Source: PALSA-350 sp963794165 (GTDB lineage: Bacteria > Acidobacteriota > Terriglobia > Terriglobales > Acidobacteriaceae). From it: a stretch of DNA of 64,000 nucleotides. The notes beneath the pieces were generated by a model. That model did not search any database. It had not been told where the DNA came from and saw only the letters and a list, made by a program, of their open reading frames with translations. Position numbers and translations under genes: made by a program. This document shows, piece after piece, positions 62,145 to 64,000 of this stretch. Where the stretch lies: assembly GCA_963794165.1 (NCBI GenBank), contig CAWCCT010000012.1:372001-436000 (forward strand). The letters are read 5' to 3'. Every line of letters starts with the position of its first letter. Position 1 is the first letter of the stretch.

Positions 62145-62361
62145 GGGGAAATCACCACCGGCTGGATTGTCGCATGCGCCCTCCGGTGAGCGCACCGGGA
62201 ATCGTGCAACGGAGCGCAGCGAAAGCTGTGCAAGCCTGTAGCCAAGCGCGTCTTCAGTATGCTACCTTAGGTAGTTGTTCCTACCTTGGGTGTGCCTGTA
62301 AGGTGTTCACATGGCTAATGTTAGCCGCAATCTCAGTGACCGGCGGAGCTGATCGTAAGGC

Positions 62362-64000
62362 ATGCCCGACTATATCTATCTTCTAAAAAACCGCCTCTCA
62401 ATCCACCAACGCAATGCCCTGGAACAGATTCGTCTGGCGGCGCGCGAAGCCGGGATGACTGTGTTCCTGGTAGGCGGTGCGGTACGCGACCTCACCAGTG
62501 GTTCGCCGGTCCTGGATCTGGATGTAACGGTGCAGGGAAACGCTCTTAAGTTAAAGAAAACACTGGAAAAATCCGGTGGAAAACTATGGGGGGAACACGA
62601 GCCCTCGCGCACCCTTTTCTTCCGCTTTCCCGTGGGCGTAACGGTTGAGATATCGAGCGCACGCCGCGAAGAATACCCCAAGCCAGGCAAGCCGGTCTAC
62701 CAATGGGACACGATTCTGGAAGACCTGCGCCGCCGCGATTTCACTGCCAACGCCATGGCCTTGTCCCTCAATGAGCACTCCTACGGTTTGCTCATGGACC
62801 CGCTCAACGGGGTTGCCGACATCGAAGCGCGGCAGCTGCGCCTGGTCAGCAACTACGGTTTCATTGAAGATCCGGCCCGGTTGCTCCGAGCCACACGCTT
62901 GGCGACGCGCCTGGGGTGGGAATTGGACGAGCGCACGCTCACCAGGTACCAGAATGCCAAGGAAGAAAAGGCCATCGAGGCTCTCTCCGCCTACAACAAG
63001 GGCTACGAACTGGAGGAGATTGGCCACGAGGAAGACGGGTTGAGGGTCCTTGCCGCCATGGAGGCCGAAGGCTGGATGCAATACCTTTTTCCCGCCTGGA
63101 CCACGGCTGCCGCCGATGCCACGGCTCTTGGAGAAATGCGCAAGCTCGTCACCCAGTTGCAGATGCAGGGGGTAAGCCCTGATATTTCTGCAGCCTCGCT
63201 GCACTTTCTTACGGCAAAACTTTCTCCTAAGGATGTGGCGGCCCTGAAGGCAATGTTTGTTCGTCCCGGTTTCGTCGAGGAATGGAACCACCTCGACAGC
63301 TTAGCCAAGGAGTTCAACAAACAACTTGCCGGCAAGGAGGCAGCAACGCCTTCGGCTACCTGGAAGCTTTTTACCTCCGCAGATCCTCAAGCCGTTCTGT
63401 GGTTGGGATTGACGAGCAACTCCCCGGCCGTTCAGGCGAAATACAAGAACTTCTTTACCGTATGGCCGGAGGCGCGGCAGAAAGTTCCCCACGCCCTGCT
63501 CCAGGAACTGCGGATCACCCCCGAGGTCCCGGGTTACGAGGAAATGATGTCCCGGCTGTTCCTGGGGGTCATCGACGGCAAACTGGAGACAGAAGAACAA
63601 CTTCGTGCCTTCCTGGAACCCTACTCGCCCCCGGCTCCTCCACCGCCGGTAACGGTACGCCGTACCCGCGGTTCCCGGAAATCCGCGGAGGCGAAGAGCA
63701 AGATTCCTTTGGAAGAAGCGGCATTAGACTTGGAGCCTTCGGAGTTGGACGACGAGGTCGAGGAGGAGGAGGAGGAAGGCGAACCGGAAGTCAGCCTTCC
63801 ACCCGCCGCTAAAAAGACTGCCGCTGCCTCCAAGAAAACTGCTTCCGAGGCCGAGCCGGCGCCAGCAGGAGAAAAGCCGTCTGTCGCAGCTAAGGCTGAG
63901 AGCCCGGCGGCGAAAGCAAGCCCGGCGGCTGCGAAGGCAGCCTTGAATCCCGCGCTACACGTCGTTGCGCCCAGCAAAGCGTCCAAGGTGCATGTCATGG
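62362..64000 (+). CDS. CCA-adding enzyme / poly(A) polymerase family nucleotidyltransferase (C-terminus beyond right edge)
   Basis: At least 546 codons, open at the right edge. The head domain is class II: LVGGAVRDLTSGSPVLDLDV with D52/D54 metal ligands, HEPSRTLFFRFPVG and LRRRDFTANAMALSLNE, then ATP-pocket region EDPARLLRATRLATRLGWEL. It should add CCA (or A tails) to RNA 3' ends. After about residue 430 the sequence becomes low-complexity, with an acidic run (DDEVEEEEEEGEPEV) and then a Lys/Ala/Pro-rich tail, unlike standard CCA enzymes. ATG 62362 starts exactly at the family N-terminus. Confidence 0.85.
   Translation, partial: MPDYIYLLKNRLSIHQRNALEQIRLAAREAGMTVFLVGGAVRDLTSGSPVLDLDVTVQGNALKLKKTLEKSGGKLWGEHEPSRTLFFRFPVGVTVEISSARREEYPKPGKPVYQWDTILEDLRRRDFTANAMALSLNEHSYGLLMDPLNGVADIEARQLRLVSNYGFIEDPARLLRATRLATRLGWELDERTLTRYQNAKEEKAIEALSAYNKGYELEEIGHEEDGLRVLAAMEAEGWMQYLFPAWTTAAADATALGEMRKLVTQLQMQGVSPDISAASLHFLTAKLSPKDVAALKAMFVRPGFVEEWNHLDSLAKEFNKQLAGKEAATPSATWKLFTSADPQAVLWLGLTSNSPAVQAKYKNFFTVWPEARQKVPHALLQELRITPEVPGYEEMMSRLFLGVIDGKLETEEQLRAFLEPYSPPAPPPPVTVRRTRGSRKSAEAKSKIPLEEAALDLEPSELDDEVEEEEEEGEPEVSLPPAAKKTAAASKKTASEAEPAPAGEKPSVAAKAESPAAKASPAAAKAALNPALHVVAPSKASKVHVM

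Overview
The window reads as a contiguous, gene-dense, GC-rich chromosomal segment of an Acidobacteriota member, probably class Terriglobia. This is inferred from several things: Oar-like TonB receptors with an N-terminal carboxypeptidase-regulatory domain, a TolB/TPR regulator family typical of that phylum, many secreted or lipoprotein hypotheticals, a DUF92 membrane protein, and families of long palindromic intergenic repeats. No phage, plasmid, transposase or CRISPR genes are visible. Both edges cut genes: a TolC-like protein on the left and a CCA-adding enzyme/poly(A) polymerase on the right.

Layout. 1-4.7 kb: a minus-strand EmrAB-TolC efflux operon behind a universal stress protein and a degenerate receiver protein. 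4.9-7.2 kb: a TolB/TPR regulator and a small secreted protein. 7.5-12.4 kb: NUDIX, RarA, SpoU-type RNA methyltransferase and a SpoIIE-type phosphatase. 12.5-20 kb: threonylcarbamoyl-AMP synthase, DUF218, DUF92, a YncE-like lipoprotein, an ECF sigma/anti-sigma pair, TlyA and NAD kinase. 20-24.1 kb: a lipoprotein, a frameshifted histidine kinase and an NtrC-type regulator. 24.2-29.6 kb: rhodanese, M20 peptidase, TylF-like methyltransferase, IspG, a frameshifted 2OG-Fe(II) oxygenase and a small exported protein.

The most notable locus is at 29.7-33.5 kb. An Lrp/AsnC regulator is divergent from a two-gene operon encoding a Family 2A encapsulin shell protein and a SufS-type cysteine desulfurase. 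The enzyme carries a roughly 330-residue Pro-rich N-terminal extension containing a duplicated ~54-residue module, which I interpret as the cargo-loading region. The pair probably forms a protein nanocompartment for sulfur storage or mobilisation. A tRNA-Arg(CCU) and a BtuB-like receptor follow.

36.7-48.1 kb is a carbohydrate locus: a frameshifted Oar-like receptor, a Tat-exported six-hairpin glycosidase-like protein, and an overlapping operon (cupin phosphoglucose isomerase, ROK kinase, PMI-like fusion, second cupin isomerase), with a convergent DeoR repressor. Similar operator-like dyads lie upstream of the receptor and between the glycosidase and the sugar operon. 48-64 kb holds a TPR protein, groESL under a CIRCE element with a clear promoter and terminator, an SDR, CpsB-like phosphatase, PurQ, a half-length AI-2E-family protein, YebC, a PagL-like protein, glutamate formimidoyltransferase, LpxD and the CCA enzyme.

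Three genes (histidine kinase, oxygenase, Oar receptor), and possibly a fourth, are broken by single-base shifts that removing one base would repair. They are either sequencing errors or recent inactivation. Four kinds of long palindromic repeat sit in intergenic gaps, mostly between convergent genes.
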